The notes: a model not told the origin generated them from the sequence alone. A stretch of DNA of 64,000 bases from Athripsodes cinereus (GCA_947579605.1 OX388305.1:32439542-32503541), one strand, 5' to 3'; positions 56,701 through 63,640 are shown, numbered from the stretch's first letter. Made by a program: numbers and translations.

Positions 56701-57899
56701 GCATAACAATGAAAAGTCCTCTTATGTCACCTCCAAGGGTATCAAAAGAAAACCATTTGGATACAACAGAATTAGATGAAATTGACATTGTCATAGATAT
56801 AAAACCAGAAACCGAGCCAGGTTTAAAATCAATATTAACTATTAGCAAAACTAAAGGAGCTAAAAAATCTTTACGATGGAGAGATACGAATTTGGAAGAC
56901 GTACAGTATTTCGAGCTAGATGAGAATGAAAGGGTGAATGTTACAAGAACTTTCTTAGATATGAAACAAATGGAACGAGTTCATGAAAGAGAAGCATTTC
57001 AAAAAGCCAGAAATCTTATTAACGATGATCTTATGGGGGAACAAACCACCTGGCGTGCACTTATTCCCATTGAAGCGCCTGAGATTGAATATGGTAAAAA
57101 GAGTAGAGAAAAAGACGTACAATTAGCTAGAGAGAAAACAGTTTTCCAATGTCTTTATCTCAATAAAGGTTTGATACCTGATAGTGGCGCTGAACCAGAT
57201 TTTGAACAACATCAAGTGACTGATCCTGTTATAATACCTCTAGAAGATATTTCAGGTGGTACTGATAACGTTGAAGATTTATCCGACAGACCATGGCCTG
57301 AGCCAAAGTCGTTTGGACCCCCGCCGGTTACGCAAGGAATCAATGCTCCTCCTAACATGTTTAATCCGATGCCACCATTCGGCCCAGGTTTTCCAAATCC
57401 TAATATGCCTGGTCCCGTATTTCCTCCTGGTCCAGGAGTTATGCCTGGAGATTGGCCTATGAACGGTCCTAATATGATGATGCCAAATGGAATGAGCGGC
57501 CCGCCAGAAATGTTCATGGGTCCCGGATCTGGTCCTATGTTCCAACCTCCCATGGGTGCAGAGTTTCCTATGATGGATAATATGAATGGTCCCATGTTTC
57601 CACAAGGCTTTCCTGGCCCTATGGGAAATATGGTTCCTAACGGACCGATGATGAATAGACCTGTTGGACCGAACGGGCCGAATGGGCCACCATTTGGCGG
57701 TGGTTTTCCAGGCAACAGAGGAAACGGTAATCGCGGCGCAAGTAATAACAGAGGCGGTGGTGGATCCTGGAGAGGAAATTGGAATGGTCCTCCCAGAGGA
57801 GGAAACAACAACACTAGGGGAAATTCCAAGAGATGCATTCACTTCCAAAAAAAAGGTTATTGTCGACAGGAGAATAATTGCCATTTTGCGCATTATTAA
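26731..57899 (+). CDS. PNUTS: PNUTS (PPP1R10), nuclear PP1-targeting subunit
   Basis: Five coding exons join in frame: 26731-26733 (only the ATG), 27558-27655, 34077-34351, 34460-35539 and 56404-57899; 2952 nt, 983 residues. The protein starts MPRIDPEQLLKCLSVLL and GGIKSVEEV, then a TFIIS-N/LW-type helical domain (about residues 34-145, with GGWAMTLTWLNEG and LASCLVERWLKVV). A Ser/Lys/Asp/Arg-rich region follows (about 245-355), then KLIPPKPKPAFLQ with FIDALTAS at the exon 4/5 join, a basic KKKKRK, the PP1-docking RVxF-type motif KKSLRW followed by YFELDENERVNV (about 640), a Pro/Gly/Met-rich stretch (about 785-905), an RGG-like tract and a C-terminal CCCH zinc finger (C-x8-C-x5-C-x3-H). PNUTS anchors PP1 in the PTW/PP1 complex and acts in RNA polymerase II dephosphorylation and termination. 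Introns are 0.8, 6.4, 0.1 and 20.9 kb. Reading through the exon 4 donor would add 19 codons and stop at 35593-35595. Confidence 0.93.
27975..28110 (+). repeat. Dispersed repeat, paired with 55935-56065
   Basis: Shares TTCACATATATGTATGTGTATCATAT-type sequence, AATCAACTGGAATGAT and AGTGGTTCAAAATATGATTA with the block at 55935-56065, in the same orientation. Both lie in PNUTS introns. Class unknown. Confidence 0.6.
28272..28432 (-). mobile_element. tRNA-derived SINE (family 1), minus strand
   Basis: Same body as at 5222-5408: poly-A tail (A-run reading T on the minus strand at about 28275), CACCTTTCACAGTAAGCT and GGAGTTTGCCGGCACCTGG. The tRNA-like head is damaged (box B altered to AATTGAACTGC on the plus strand). 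Confidence 0.7.
28452..29160 (-). mobile_element. DNA transposon copy B, inverted relative to copy A
   Basis: Read on the minus strand it matches 25354-26395: TTTCATCCTAAGTGATCAC, then TTTCACTGAAATGACCATAA with AACAAGTTTT, and ends at AGTAGCATTCAGAT. It also carries a GGCATATCCCAC repeat (28633-28890), but in the opposite relative orientation, so that insertion is independent of the one in copy A. Confidence 0.6.
28633..28890 (+). repeat. Dispersed GGCATATCCCAC repeat inside copy B
   Basis: CCATCACAGCATATCTTACC, GTAGGGTAGCCAGCAGG, then after a local duplication AAGACATTCAG, CTTATCGCTGAATTAAAG and GTGTAAAATGTCTT. Confidence 0.65.
29161..29817. other. AT-rich intronic stretch of PNUTS
   Basis: Nothing recognised. 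Confidence 0.4.
29827..30338. mobile_element. Mutator-like or hAT-like MITE, 9-bp target duplication
   Basis: TATAATCAT flanks both sides (29818-29826 and 30339-30347). The ends GGCTGAGGTTATTTCTACCC and, inverted, CGGAGGCGCTATTTTCACCC, each run into a long T tract. A further exact GGGTAGAAATAACC on the right (about 30258) mirrors the left end. A 9-bp duplication is typical of Mutator-like elements. No protein encoded. Confidence 0.7.
30354..30757. other. Intronic stretch without recognised features
   Basis: Open frames on both strands at 30354-30581 overlap each other and match nothing I know. Confidence 0.35.
30758..31542 (+). mobile_element. PIF/Harbinger-derived element with transposase remnant
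   Basis: Termini GCTGGATACACACGTA and, inverted, GCTGGATACACACGTATAG. Subterminal words of the type GATAAATTGG occur repeatedly at both ends. In the middle (about 31140-31310) frameshifted pieces read VKTWLWRKHLHHMQFF and DPDNFKNYLRMNENTFNYL, the N-terminal part of Harbinger nucleases. Most of the transposase is missing. No clean 3-bp duplication is visible. Confidence 0.75.
31795..32027. mobile_element. Short inverted-repeat element (AAGGGTACACGGCAA ends)
   Basis: The ends AAGGGTACACGGCAA and, inverted, AAGGGTACACAGCAA lie between direct CATTTA repeats (31789-31794, 32028-32033). 233 bp, no coding capacity. Superfamily not determined. Confidence 0.7.
32050..32095 (-). repeat. Dispersed GGCATATCCCAC repeat, short minus-strand fragment
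   Basis: CGCTGGCTACCCCATTAGTG followed by a degenerate GTAGT tail. Confidence 0.5.
32208..32390. mobile_element. TTATTTATTTGA-type MITE, older copy
   Basis: Similar to 61588-61813: both start TTGAATTTTGTTGGTATTTA, contain ACTCGAGTC and TTTAAATAAAGTACGTGTAA, and end in TATTATTTATTTGA. Strong internal dyad symmetry around CTTTATTTAAAGTGA. Confidence 0.6.
32719..33001. mobile_element. MITE with 33-bp terminal inverted repeats next to a 20-bp palindrome
   Basis: TATCGTCGTTGCATATTCAA (from 32739) and its inverted partner ending at 33001 match over about 33 bp with two differences. A perfect palindrome TACATTGTTTAAACAATGTA lies directly before the left end (32719-32738). 263 bp, no coding capacity. 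Confidence 0.7.
33002..34076. other. AT-rich end of PNUTS intron 2
   Basis: Nothing recognised besides the acceptor site at its end. Confidence 0.4.
35984..36117. mobile_element. hAT-type MITE
   Basis: The ends CAGGGTTTGGCAACC and, inverted, CAGGGATCGGCAACC, are flanked by GCTTAGAC and GTCTAGAC (6 of 8 equal). 134 bp. Confidence 0.8.
36294..36420. repeat. 62-bp tandem duplication
   Basis: Two consecutive copies, apparently identical, of a unit beginning TTTGTTAAAACATTTTAATT and including TTCAGGATGATAGTAAC. Confidence 0.95.
36421..37117. other. AT-rich intronic stretch
   Basis: Nothing recognised. Confidence 0.4.
37118..37270 (+). other. 50-codon small open frame of protein-like composition
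   Basis: ATG at 37118, TAG at 37268-37270. The frame is open upstream to 37070 and includes KQIVKKTSLTVVDNGQTCIL, unusual for random AT-rich sequence. An AG at 37074-37075 could be a splice acceptor. I recognise no domain; it may be a decayed transposon exon or a small gene. Confidence 0.25.
37271..38640. other. AT-rich intronic stretch
   Basis: Nothing recognised. Confidence 0.4.
38641..40700. other. Unexplained block with more CpG and fewer repeats
   Basis: Unlike the surrounding intron, this stretch has many CG dinucleotides and no recognised mobile-element ends. 38680-38790 (GAGGGAGACCTGTCTGG) may be a degenerate LINE 3' piece. A plus-strand frame at 39431-39661 (76 codons) matches nothing known to me. 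It could be an old foreign insertion, a non-coding RNA gene or a regulatory island. Confidence 0.3.
40935..41015 (+). pseudogene. LINE family A terminal tail
   Basis: ATCTATATGGCGTTCCGTTC then CTCTGCCTACCCCACTCGGG, equal to the end of the family A ORF2 (IWRSVLSAYPTR). Confidence 0.7.
41240..41560 (-). repeat. Dispersed GGCATATCCCAC repeat, long minus-strand copy
   Basis: Reverse complement gives, in order, the ACTACTAGTG start, CACGGCATATCCCTCAAGTG, GACATCCAGGATAGG, ACAGGACACTCGAAAAG and, at the end, TTCTTTGCCGGGTGCTCCAC. It shows the full extent of the family, including the ACACTCGAAAA and GCCGGGTG parts missing in shorter copies. Confidence 0.7.
41844..43225 (+). mobile_element. DNA transposon with frameshifted THAP-domain remnant
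   Basis: The termini GGGAACTTGCAC (41844) and, inverted, the same at 43225 are flanked by TA on both sides. From ATG 42151 the frame reads MFPKRSYKYCVV; after a one-base shift at about 42187 it continues PGCTNITYTTPNKLFLRMP. That is the N-terminus of a THAP zinc-finger domain (C-x4-C start and PNKLF). The second zinc pair and the transposase are not recognisable. THAP domains occur at the N-terminus of P-type and Kolobok-type transposases and of host proteins derived from them. This copy cannot make the protein. Confidence 0.65.
43665..43748 (+). mobile_element. tRNA-derived SINE (family 2), 5'-truncated
   Basis: GTACCCATAATACGAGATTC, TTGGGACTAGCTCGATCTG and the terminal TATGTTATG match the copy at 3225-3467. 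Confidence 0.7.
44282..45220. mobile_element. hAT-type element (GAATATTCGG repeats) with nested LINE piece
   Basis: The ends TAGAAATGCTACGAATA and, inverted, TAGAGATGTAACGAATAG, are flanked by ATGAATAC and ATAAACAC (6 of 8 equal). Subterminal words ATTCGG and GAATATTCG are repeated in both halves. The middle holds the LINE fragment at 44510-44850. No hAT transposase recognised. Confidence 0.6.
44510..44850 (-). pseudogene. LINE fragment, C-terminal region after RNase H
   Basis: Minus strand reads WYHNKKINRNQIVAISRMRF then HHRLESHLFKLGLASIPDCE, CECG and DHVFFACPLR, the zinc-knuckle-like segment (C-x-C ... H-x4-C) at the end of R1/I/Jockey-type LINE ORF2 proteins. Both ends are truncated. Confidence 0.7.
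45221..45925. other. Intronic stretch
   Basis: Nothing recognised. Confidence 0.4.
45926..46047. repeat. Foldback element with perfect 19-bp inner stem
   Basis: Outer repeats CACTTAATTTTTTT and AAAAAAATTAAGTG; inner perfect stem TATCGATTGACATTTTCAA (45955-45973) with its complement at 45981-45999 around a 7-nt loop. The sequence between outer and inner stems pairs less well. Confidence 0.85.
46095..46180 (-). repeat. Dispersed GGCATATCCCAC repeat, partial minus-strand copy
   Basis: ATTTAGCGATGGGGTTTGCC, CCATCCTGAATGATTATTTT and GACAGCTTGCATG match the middle of the family in reverse. Confidence 0.6.
46181..47993. other. AT-rich intronic stretch
   Basis: No gene or named element recognised. 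A short GTTAACGGGTGCTTGTCACC segment with partial inverted partner near 46918 may be another small element. Confidence 0.35.
47994..48528. mobile_element. Tc1/mariner (Tigger/pogo-like) non-autonomous element
   Basis: The ends CAGTGGTGCCTCGCA and, inverted, CAGTGGTGCCTCACA, are flanked by TA (47992-47993, 48529-48530). Subterminal ACGAAC/GAACTT words are repeated, as in Tigger elements. A short tail frame, MKPSAKKQKMDEDMQDSVDS before a stop (about 48237-48302), probably preserves the last residues of the transposase; the rest is deleted. Confidence 0.8.
48727..48800 (+). mobile_element. tRNA-derived SINE (family 1), 3' part
   Basis: AAGCTTACTGTGAAAGGTGT, ATAAGGTATTTGTGTTTTAT and the AACCCAGATAAATC end match the other copies; the tRNA head is missing. 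Confidence 0.65.
49388..49732. mobile_element. hAT-type MITE with perfect 8-bp target duplication
   Basis: CAGTGCTCCGCAACC at the left and, inverted, TAGGGCTCCGCAACC at the right. CCTTAATG flanks both sides (49380-49387, 49733-49740). Repeated GCGGCACACC/GGCACC words inside; 345 bp. Confidence 0.9.
49741..50460. other. AT-rich intronic stretch
   Basis: Nothing recognised. Confidence 0.4.
50461..50580 (-). mobile_element. LINE 3' tail, minus strand
   Basis: Minus strand: GGTACGGGCTCATGCCCAGT, then an AT-rich stretch ending in repeated AAAT units, as in CR1/Jockey-type 3' ends. Confidence 0.5.
50655..50720. repeat. CA-rich simple repeat
   Basis: ACACACGCTCACGCACGCAC and ACTCACTCACTCACTC; degenerate microsatellite. 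Confidence 0.85.
50995..51640 (+). repeat. Dispersed GGCATATCCCAC repeat interrupted by a nested element
   Basis: Left part to 51191 (CATCATGGCATATCCCACTA, AAGACATTCTGGATGGG, ACAAGACACTCGAAAAC, AGAGTGG) and right part from 51604 (TCTTTGCCGGGTGTTCCACG) together reconstitute the copy at 41240-41560. Confidence 0.8.
51194..51601. mobile_element. Nested MITE with GGGCCACTTGCAG ends
   Basis: Perfect 13-bp inverted ends GGGCCACTTGCAG (51194-51206) and its complement ending at 51601, flanked by AT on both sides (51192-51193, 51602-51603). Its ends resemble those of the THAP element at 41844-43225 (GGG then two variable bases then CTTGCA). Confidence 0.8.
52100..52240 (-). mobile_element. LINE 3' tail, minus strand
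   Basis: Minus strand: CTCCTTTACACGAGACTTGT then TATAAGGAGGATG and a T/A-rich end with AAATAAAAT. Resembles other LINE 3' UTRs here. Confidence 0.45.
52420..52498 (-). repeat. Dispersed GGCATATCCCAC repeat with (TAG)n end
   Basis: CATGCAGCTGATCTGCTGGC, TACCCCACTTG, GCCATGATGG and seven TAG/GTA units; the mirror of 11084-11160. Confidence 0.75.
52850..53035 (+). pseudogene. LINE family A terminal tail
   Basis: Remnants of LSKRNRLRV...CRSVEGAKEVFKDRSIW and LSAYPTWDTA, matching 10800-10945 with frame breaks. Confidence 0.7.
53167..53400. mobile_element. MITE with GGCARAAGTTGATAT ends, copy 1
   Basis: TATGGCAGAAGTTGATATAT at the left; ATCAACTTTTGACATA at the right. A second copy at 59668-59889 shares these ends and the interior GCGCAATAAAAAAATA. 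Confidence 0.65.
53503..53660 (+). mobile_element. tRNA-derived SINE (family 1), near full length
   Basis: CGTCGGTAGCCTGGAGGTAG (box A region) at about 53503, box B GGTTCGATACC at about 53551, then GTGCCGGCAAACTCCCC, GTAGCTTACTGTGAAAGGTG and a T-rich/A-rich tail at 53655. It is the best plus-strand copy for defining the family. Confidence 0.8.
53740..54010 (-). repeat. Dispersed GGCATATCCCAC repeat split by a SINE
   Basis: 53740-53800 (GCCACTCATCCTGAATGTTT, GACACGGAGGAGACA) and 53950-54000 (CTGGCTACCCCACTTCTGAG) are the two halves of one minus-strand copy. Confidence 0.7.
53803..53941 (-). mobile_element. tRNA-derived SINE (family 1) with target duplication
   Basis: Poly-A tail (T-run) at the left, body, box B CGGTTCGATCCC-like on the minus strand; the head is truncated. 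ATTTGTTT flanks both sides (53795-53802 and 53942-53949), a direct sign of target-primed insertion. Confidence 0.8.
54190..54420 (-). repeat. Dispersed GGCATATCCCAC repeat, minus-strand copy
   Basis: TTTGAGTGTCCTGTAAAAAG, TTCAGCGATGAAGTTTGTCA, CCATCCTGAATATCTTAATT, GAGAGGACAGCTTGCGTG and GAGGGATATGCCGTGA in reverse family order. Confidence 0.75.
54877..55299. mobile_element. hAT-type element with GCGGAT subterminal repeats, perfect 8-bp duplication
   Basis: CAGGGATGTTGCGAATA at the left and, inverted, CAGGGATGTTGCGGATG at the right; GTCTATAT flanks both sides (54869-54876, 55300-55307). Both halves are filled with GCGGATGCGGAT words and their complements, the expected binding sites of a hAT transposase. 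423 bp, non-autonomous. Confidence 0.92.
55308..55934. other. AT-rich intronic stretch
   Basis: Nothing recognised. Confidence 0.4.
55935..56065 (+). repeat. Dispersed repeat, paired with 27975-28110
   Basis: See shared phrases AATCAACTGGAATGAT and AGTGGTTCAAAATATGATTA. It lies about 340 bp before the last PNUTS exon. Confidence 0.6.
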
Positions 57900-58032
57900 G
57901 TATTTATTTGCCTATGGCAGTTATTTATAATTTATTACCTATCTGTGATAATAATTTAATCAAAGTAATTTTAAGATGTTGAAAAATGACGTAAGTCGTC
58001 TCTTGTGTTACATACATAACTATCTTATTGTA

Positions 58033-58038
58033 AATAAA
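58033..58038 (+). terminator. Poly-A signal of PNUTS
   Basis: AATAAA about 135 nt after the stop codon; a second AATAAA at about 58094 precedes an A-run. Confidence 0.55.
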
Positions 58039-58099
58039 CATTTTATACTTTTTTATTTGAGACTGTATTGATGATATTATATCTATTCCCTGAATAAAA

Positions 58100-58486
58100 A
58101 AAAAACAAACTCGTAATATACCGATAGCCAATGTATGTGCAAACGAAAATATATTCTAATGTTTTTGAGAAAATGGTTTTCTTATCAACTATAATAATTT
58201 GCACTCAAATATTGCAGTCGCAAAGAAGGATAATATCTATCGGATAGTATTTGAACTAGCGACAGAACTACAGAAGATTCAAATATAGGTAGAAAAAAAT
58301 ACGGAAATGAGCATACAGATTTACTGCCTGGGAGGCTAAATGTGAGCGACCATATAATTATTTAGGTGACAGCATTGTGGCGAAGAAATAAATCGAAAAT
58401 CGGCAGACAATATATTTTAAACGAGGTGAATTTTATTTAAGATGGCTTACTTAGGAAACTAAAGCAAAAATGTATGAAAATAAAAG
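58100..58486. other. Intergenic stretch downstream of PNUTS
   Basis: Nothing recognised. Confidence 0.4.
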
Positions 58487-58570
58487 TGGTCGGTGACCGG
58501 ATAGAATTTATTATCAGGAGATTACGGGTTCGATCCCAGCTTCTTGCTTGCTCCGCCTTTGCGATACAAT
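58487..58570 (+). mobile_element. Possible tRNA-like SINE fragment
   Basis: GTGGTCGGTGACCGGATAGA followed 20-30 nt later by GGGTTCGATCCCAGC, a box B consensus. It resembles a third SINE head, but the body is not shared with the other families. Confidence 0.35.
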
Positions 58571-59369
58571 CATTATAGTTAAATGTGGGGATGTATTTAC
58601 TTTTCTTAATAAATGCAGTTCATCTCAATAAAAAATTAAAAAGAGCTTATAAATACAATGTAAAATTAATTGAATTAACATTTATTGCTCTTGATATTTT
58701 GCGTCAATCATTTGATACGTAAGCTCAGTTGGTAATTTTCGTCACCCGCTTAGTAGGTATTTTCAATCGCTTACAATCAGATTTATCTGTTACTCAATAT
58801 AATTCGCTAATTCTATTTTTTGTCACACAAATTGTATTAGTGTCAATCAGTAATTTGTTATTAGTTGATCGTCTGTTTCCTCGGTCGCTCATCTAAATAT
58901 TTCCCATATCTATCTAGCCTAGTCATGAATGCCAATGGATAGTGAACAAGATACAGTTCACTCAAGACGATCTCCATATTTATGTAAATAGATCGCATGC
59001 TCATCTCCGTAGTGTTTCGACAACAAACTAACATACATTTTCAATATCTGATGATACACAATCATCATGTGTCATTAATTGTAAATACTTAAGTGTTTCA
59101 CTTCCTTCCAATTGAAATTAATTAATTTAGAAAAACATTAATATTTTGATTCGTAACAATTCAATTTGAAATGTGACAGGCGCCCTCAAAAAATATCTTA
59201 AAAACAAACTCTCTCAGTGCACCTCCGTCGATTTATTAATATTTTGTTCAGACAATAATAAGGTGCGTGCTGTAAATACATTTCATTTGAGGCATTTTAT
59301 TGCTAAGAGTTTTATTGCGACTTTCCTCTATGTAAATTAGTACTTACCTATACTAACATACACATTGTT
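58571..59369. other. AT-rich intergenic stretch
   Basis: Nothing recognised. Confidence 0.4.
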
Positions 59370-59515
59370 GTCATGGGTTAGTTGGAAGATATCGCGCTTC
59401 TGCGATAAACTCGCCCATTGCACAAATTTATTTGTCTGGTCTAAGTTCTACAATGTTTATATTTTAATAATGTTTGTTTTTTTGTGCAATAAAGATTTTT
59501 ATTATTATTATTACA
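59370..59515 (+). mobile_element. LINE 3' tail (TTGGAAGATATCGC type)
   Basis: Same as 5095-5215: GTTAGTTGGAAGATATCGCG, GCGATAAACTCGCCCATTGC and GTGCAATAAAGATTTTTATT with an ATT-repeat end. Confidence 0.6.
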
Positions 59516-59667
59516 CATTAGGATGAAACATTGTACTGAAATAATACATAATATAAATAGGTGTATAGCAGGAATAGATATTAGGTATATATATGTATAT
59601 TCTATATACCCACCTACGTTTTTTTTATTATAACGTCAACTTATAATAAGGTCTGTTGTAATATGGA

Positions 59668-59889
59668 TGGCAAAAGTTGATATGTCCCAAAAAGCAAACT
59701 TTACAAGAAGATCACGTTTCAAAGAGATTTATAATAATAAGTAATTATTGTTACATCCCATTAATATTTTTATATAATAATGATATTATTTTGATATTTT
59801 TTAGCGCAATAAAAAAATAAGTTTCATCGATACCTACATCTAGGGCAAAATCTAATTTTCTTAAAAATCAGTCATATCAACTTTTGCCA
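59668..59889. mobile_element. MITE with GGCARAAGTTGATAT ends, copy 2
   Basis: TGGCAAAAGTTGATATG at the left, exactly inverted at the right (CATATCAACTTTTGCCA ending 59889). 222 bp. Confidence 0.8.
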
Positions 59890-60552
59890 CAGAGTTTTTC
59901 TTATAATAATTGTTAACGAGCAATAAACTTTGTACCGATGATATTATATCAGTTTCAGAAGTTTTTGTGGATATTGCTTTTTTACAGTAACATGTCCTAC
60001 TAAAAATATATGTTTGTAATGAATGATAAAGAAGTCATGTACCTATCTACATAATTTCCGAAAAAATACCCCTTTCAGGACTGCGTGCATATGTTATAAG
60101 AGTATTGTATGAAAGTACCCACTAGGTACATTGTAAACTTTTGTATTTATTCGCGTTACTTCGGTGAATGTATCTAATATCACATATTTATATACTTAGA
60201 TTATTTTATACATGTAAAAATATTGTTATATTGATTACGCTTTATTACATTTTAAACAGTTTTTTTTAATGTTGTTATTTTTTCTTGTAGGGAAATACTG
60301 TACCTACTTTTTGTGTGTTATTATCTTATCGACTTATCCTGTAATATAGTTAATGGCATCTGTAAATATTTTCATACTGATTTAATTGTAATCAGTTTTT
60401 TTTTAAATCTATTTTGTAAGAAATAAATGGGATATCACCTATTAAAAAATGTATTTTTTTATGTTTTTTACCTACTACATACTAACTCACACTATCCCGA
60501 AGATAACAAAGGAGGTAGATATAATTGTATAATTATGGTGGATCGGAAGTGC
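59890..60552. other. AT-rich intergenic stretch
   Basis: Nothing recognised. Confidence 0.4.
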
Positions 60553-60560
60553 GATTCAAC

Positions 60561-60719
60561 CAGTGGCGGATACAGATTGGGGGGCGTGGGAGGCGCCCCC
60601 CACTTGCGGGACCTATTGACGATGTCTTGTATATGGGTATAATCGGTTTAAATAAAATGGCATTGTCTTGTATAATTTTTGCCCCCCTACCCCTTGAGTT
60701 TTTTCTGAATCCGCCACTG
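60561..60719. mobile_element. hAT-type MITE, perfect 8-bp target duplication
   Basis: CAGTGGCGGATACAGA at the left and, inverted, CAGTGGCGGATTCAGA at the right. GATTCAAC flanks both sides (60553-60560, 60720-60727). A GGGGGGC/GCCCCCC pair lies just inside. 159 bp. Confidence 0.93.
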
Positions 60720-60976
60720 GATTCAACTCAATAAACTCTTAATTGAATGTTCAACTAATATAAACTCATTTACTATAGGAATCAGGAATATGAATTATAA
60801 ATTATGAGAAAAGTATATAATATATTAATAAAATCACAAACGATACTTTTCTTTTTATAAAATGTTTATTATCACCAAATTATTGCAACTATTTTTTATA
60901 CGCGTGTCCAGCGTTAAATGCACGATTTTGCGAAGCAATATTTTATAGACAAATCTTTTTTATGCTGTTTATATAA

Positions 60977-61448
60977 GGTATGACCAACTATACTCATTTA
61001 CTGAGTTTTGTACTCTTTTTTCGAATCCTTTTCTCTGAAAGTACTCATTTGTATAATTTTATACATGCATTTGTATTTCTAAAAAAAAATGGATTATTTT
61101 ATTTTATGAAAATTTAAAAGTTTTACCTAATAGAAATTTCCTTATGTTGTTCAGACACTATAATGCTGCTGTTGAAAGGGTATTTTCATTAGGGAATGAT
61201 TATTGGAGCAGTGAGAAGTCGCAACTTTCTGTAAAAACATTATCTGCCGTCATTTAATATGCAAAATGAAAATTGTTCTGATGTGGCTACATTATTAGAC
61301 GAACATCCTCATTTAGCAAAAAAAAACCACTCCGAAGAAAAATATGTTTTTAAAAGAAAATAAAGTTTTTATCGTTTTTTCTTCTTTTTTTCACCTATGA
61401 AAAACTTGCAAAGTGTACTTTTTTTGAACAAAAAATAGTTGGTCACTG
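60977..61448 (+). mobile_element. hAT element remnant with transposase dimerisation-domain piece
   Basis: The left end has TGACCAACTATACTC and the right end, inverted, CAGTGACCAACTATTTTTTG. Flanks TTATATAA and TTGTATAA agree at 7 of 8. About 61150-61260 reads HYNAAVERVFSLGNDYWSSE and KSQLSVKTLSAV, the C-terminal hAT dimerisation domain, then a stop. The rest of the transposase is gone. Confidence 0.75.
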
Positions 61449-61587
61449 TTGTATAAAATGTTTTTTTATTTTGTTTTATTTACGCCAACCACTTATGGTT
61501 CTTCATTTAGGTAGTGCAAGTTGAAATAAGATTGCAAAAAATATAATAGGTACGCAGTAAATGCGCAGTAACGTAATTAAATCTTGA

Positions 61588-61813
61588 ATTTTGTTGGTAT
61601 TTATTCTGTAAAACTCCATATTAATCAAATAAATAATACGTTATTATGGTTTAACTCGTAACTATATTTTATTTATAGTGACAGGAATTTTGACATGTAA
61701 ATGCCTAGGTAGTTTGAAAAGGACATTACAATCATGTTGAAACTCGAGTCTTTACCTATTTTAAATAAAGTACGTGTAAAAACCATACAATAACGTATTA
61801 TTTATTTGATTAA
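61588..61813. mobile_element. MITE with TTAA ends (TCAAATAAATAATACG repeat)
   Basis: The inverted repeats TCAAATAAATAATACGTTAT of about 35 bp lie between TTAA at 61621 and TTAA at about 61813. The 5' flank from 61588 is shared with 32208, so the true unit may start there. Confidence 0.65.
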
Positions 61814-62240
61814 AATTAAACGCACCCAAAAAATTACATTACTGGCAAGGTAGGTTTGTAAGTACCTACATATTATATTACTAAAATAATATAACACTGA
61901 GATAATACTGATAACGATACTGTTCTATTTACAACGTTGCTTTGATAATGTGGTTTGTAAATTCACTCACGCATGTGTAAAAAATCTAGTAAAATAATGG
62001 TAAAATACGAAAACTACATTTAAAATTTATAAAACACTGGTCGACGCAGCATGCTCATGGATAACAAAATTATTCTACGGCGCCATCTAGTGGTTCAGGT
62101 TGACAAACGAAAAGTATCGATATTTACTTCAAAAATGCGCGAAGGATAAAGACCAAGCAGGCAAGGCAACACTTCGAAAAAATGTTTCTTTTACTCATAT
62201 ATTTTTCTAGATTTGTTTACAGACACATAGTTGAACGATT

Positions 62241-62802
62241 CATTCTTCTCACTTCTCAAGGAAACAAAACATTCTTCTCACTTCTCCCAGTACTCAAATC
62301 GAAAAATGTCCACAGAAAAACAAAAATCACACTATATAAAACTATAATTAGAACAGTTGTGACATATGGGTGTGAGGCATGGACAATGACAGCAAACTCA
62401 GCAGAGATGCTGGATAGATTTGAAAGGAGAGTACTAAGGAAAATCCTGGGCCCTGTGAACGATGGCGAAGCCTGGAGAATAAGATTCAATGATGAGATGT
62501 ATAATATCTATAAGGCTCCCAGGCTCTCTGTACATGCTAGACTGAACCGGCTAAGGTGGGCCGGACATGTGCAGAGAATGCCGTCTTCACGGGTACCAAA
62601 AAGGATCCTTGAGGGTCATCCTGGAGGGAGAAGAAGAGTTGGCAGACCTAGGCTGAGATGGGAAGACGAGGTGAAGAAGGATGCCAACCACTTACTACAG
62701 GCAGCAAACTGGAAGGTGCCAGCGGCAGACAGGAGGAGTTGGAGGCGAAAGTTGACGGAGGCCAAGGCTCGATATGAGCTGTAGAGCCATCGAAGAAGAA
62801 GA
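62241..62802 (+). pseudogene. 5'-truncated RTE-type LINE with 12-bp target duplication
   Basis: AGTTGAACGATT occurs at both sides (62229-62240 and 62803-62814). The open frame to 62784 encodes the ORF2 C-terminus: VTYGCEAWTMTANSAEMLDR, FERRVLRKILGPVNDGEAWR, LNRLRWAGHVQRMPSSRVPK, GRPRLRWEDEVKKDA and WRRKLTEAKARYEL, then stop and a GAA-repeat tail. The frame is intact, so the insertion is young, although no polymerase domain is present. A repeated CATTCTTCTCACTTCTC (62241 and 62269) marks a small duplication at the 5' junction. Confidence 0.88.
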
Positions 62803-62814
62803 AGTTGAACGATT

Positions 62815-63203
62815 AAATCTAAACATCCGAACTGGGGTTTTCTTCATAAAATTAATAGATCTATAGATGCGAACATGGTTGGCACTTGGCAGACCAGTGA
62901 TAAAGAAAAGGAGGCGGTGTATTGGTGGCGAATATAAAGACCATCCCTTCCATAACGTCACATACAAAGAGCTTCAATAACTATAATATTGTAGAATAGA
63001 GTATTTTAAATTTTCCGCCTACGACGAAAGCAATACTTCCCATAGATGTCACTGGCAGTAGATTTCATAGAACACAGGTTCATAACACAGAATTCCATAC
63101 AAAACCAATATATAAAAATCTATGGTTCATAAAGTATAACGGCAAGACCCAAAAACTTTGCTTATGAACCATAGACAAGACGTAACGAACAAGATTGACA
63201 AAA
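62815..63203. other. Intergenic stretch
   Basis: No gene recognised. CTATGGTTCATAA at about 63121 and TTATGAACCATAG at about 63163 are inverted, a small hairpin. Confidence 0.45.
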
Positions 63204-63640
63204 GGGTCGTTCACATAGTTCACTTTCAGTGATCACTCCGGATGATCCTCCAAGATGAACAGGTGTGGACGGGCGTTTCATCGCTAGTGATCACTAGCGA
63301 TGACGGAGGAAAGAGATTACCACTCGTCACAATTTTTATTTTTTTTGATACATCAACGGCCCACAGGCCTTTTTAAAGTTAGGTTGGCACAATACAAAAC
63401 ATAACAATAATAAACATTTCAATACTATACAAATTAGTTCAGACATAAATATTATCGAAAAGATGGTAACAAAATAAAAAAAACCTTATCAAATAAAAAA
63501 ACAGTAAAATTGGTGTGAGCAAGTGTAGGTATACACAATATCATAACAAATCAAAAATAAAAATATTAATGATTTAAAACATTTCAATTAGGTATCACAA
63601 ATAAATAGGTACAGTAAAATAAAACAAAATAAATCACATA
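63204..63640 (+). mobile_element. DNA transposon copy C (left end) with LINE tail inserted
   Basis: 63204-63335 repeats the left end of copy A (GGGTCGTTCACATAG, TTCACTTTCAGTGATCAC, GACGGAGGAAAGAGATTACC). From about 63340 an AT-rich segment begins with the inverted AAAAGGCCTGTGGGCCG-type end of a retroelement tail. The right end of the transposon is not seen. Confidence 0.6.

Noticed and set aside
57212..57893. Long minus-strand frames (about 200 codons each) opposite the last PNUTS exon
   Set aside because: They are shadows of the Pro/Gly/Met-rich PNUTS coding sequence; composition is low-complexity and there is no domain.
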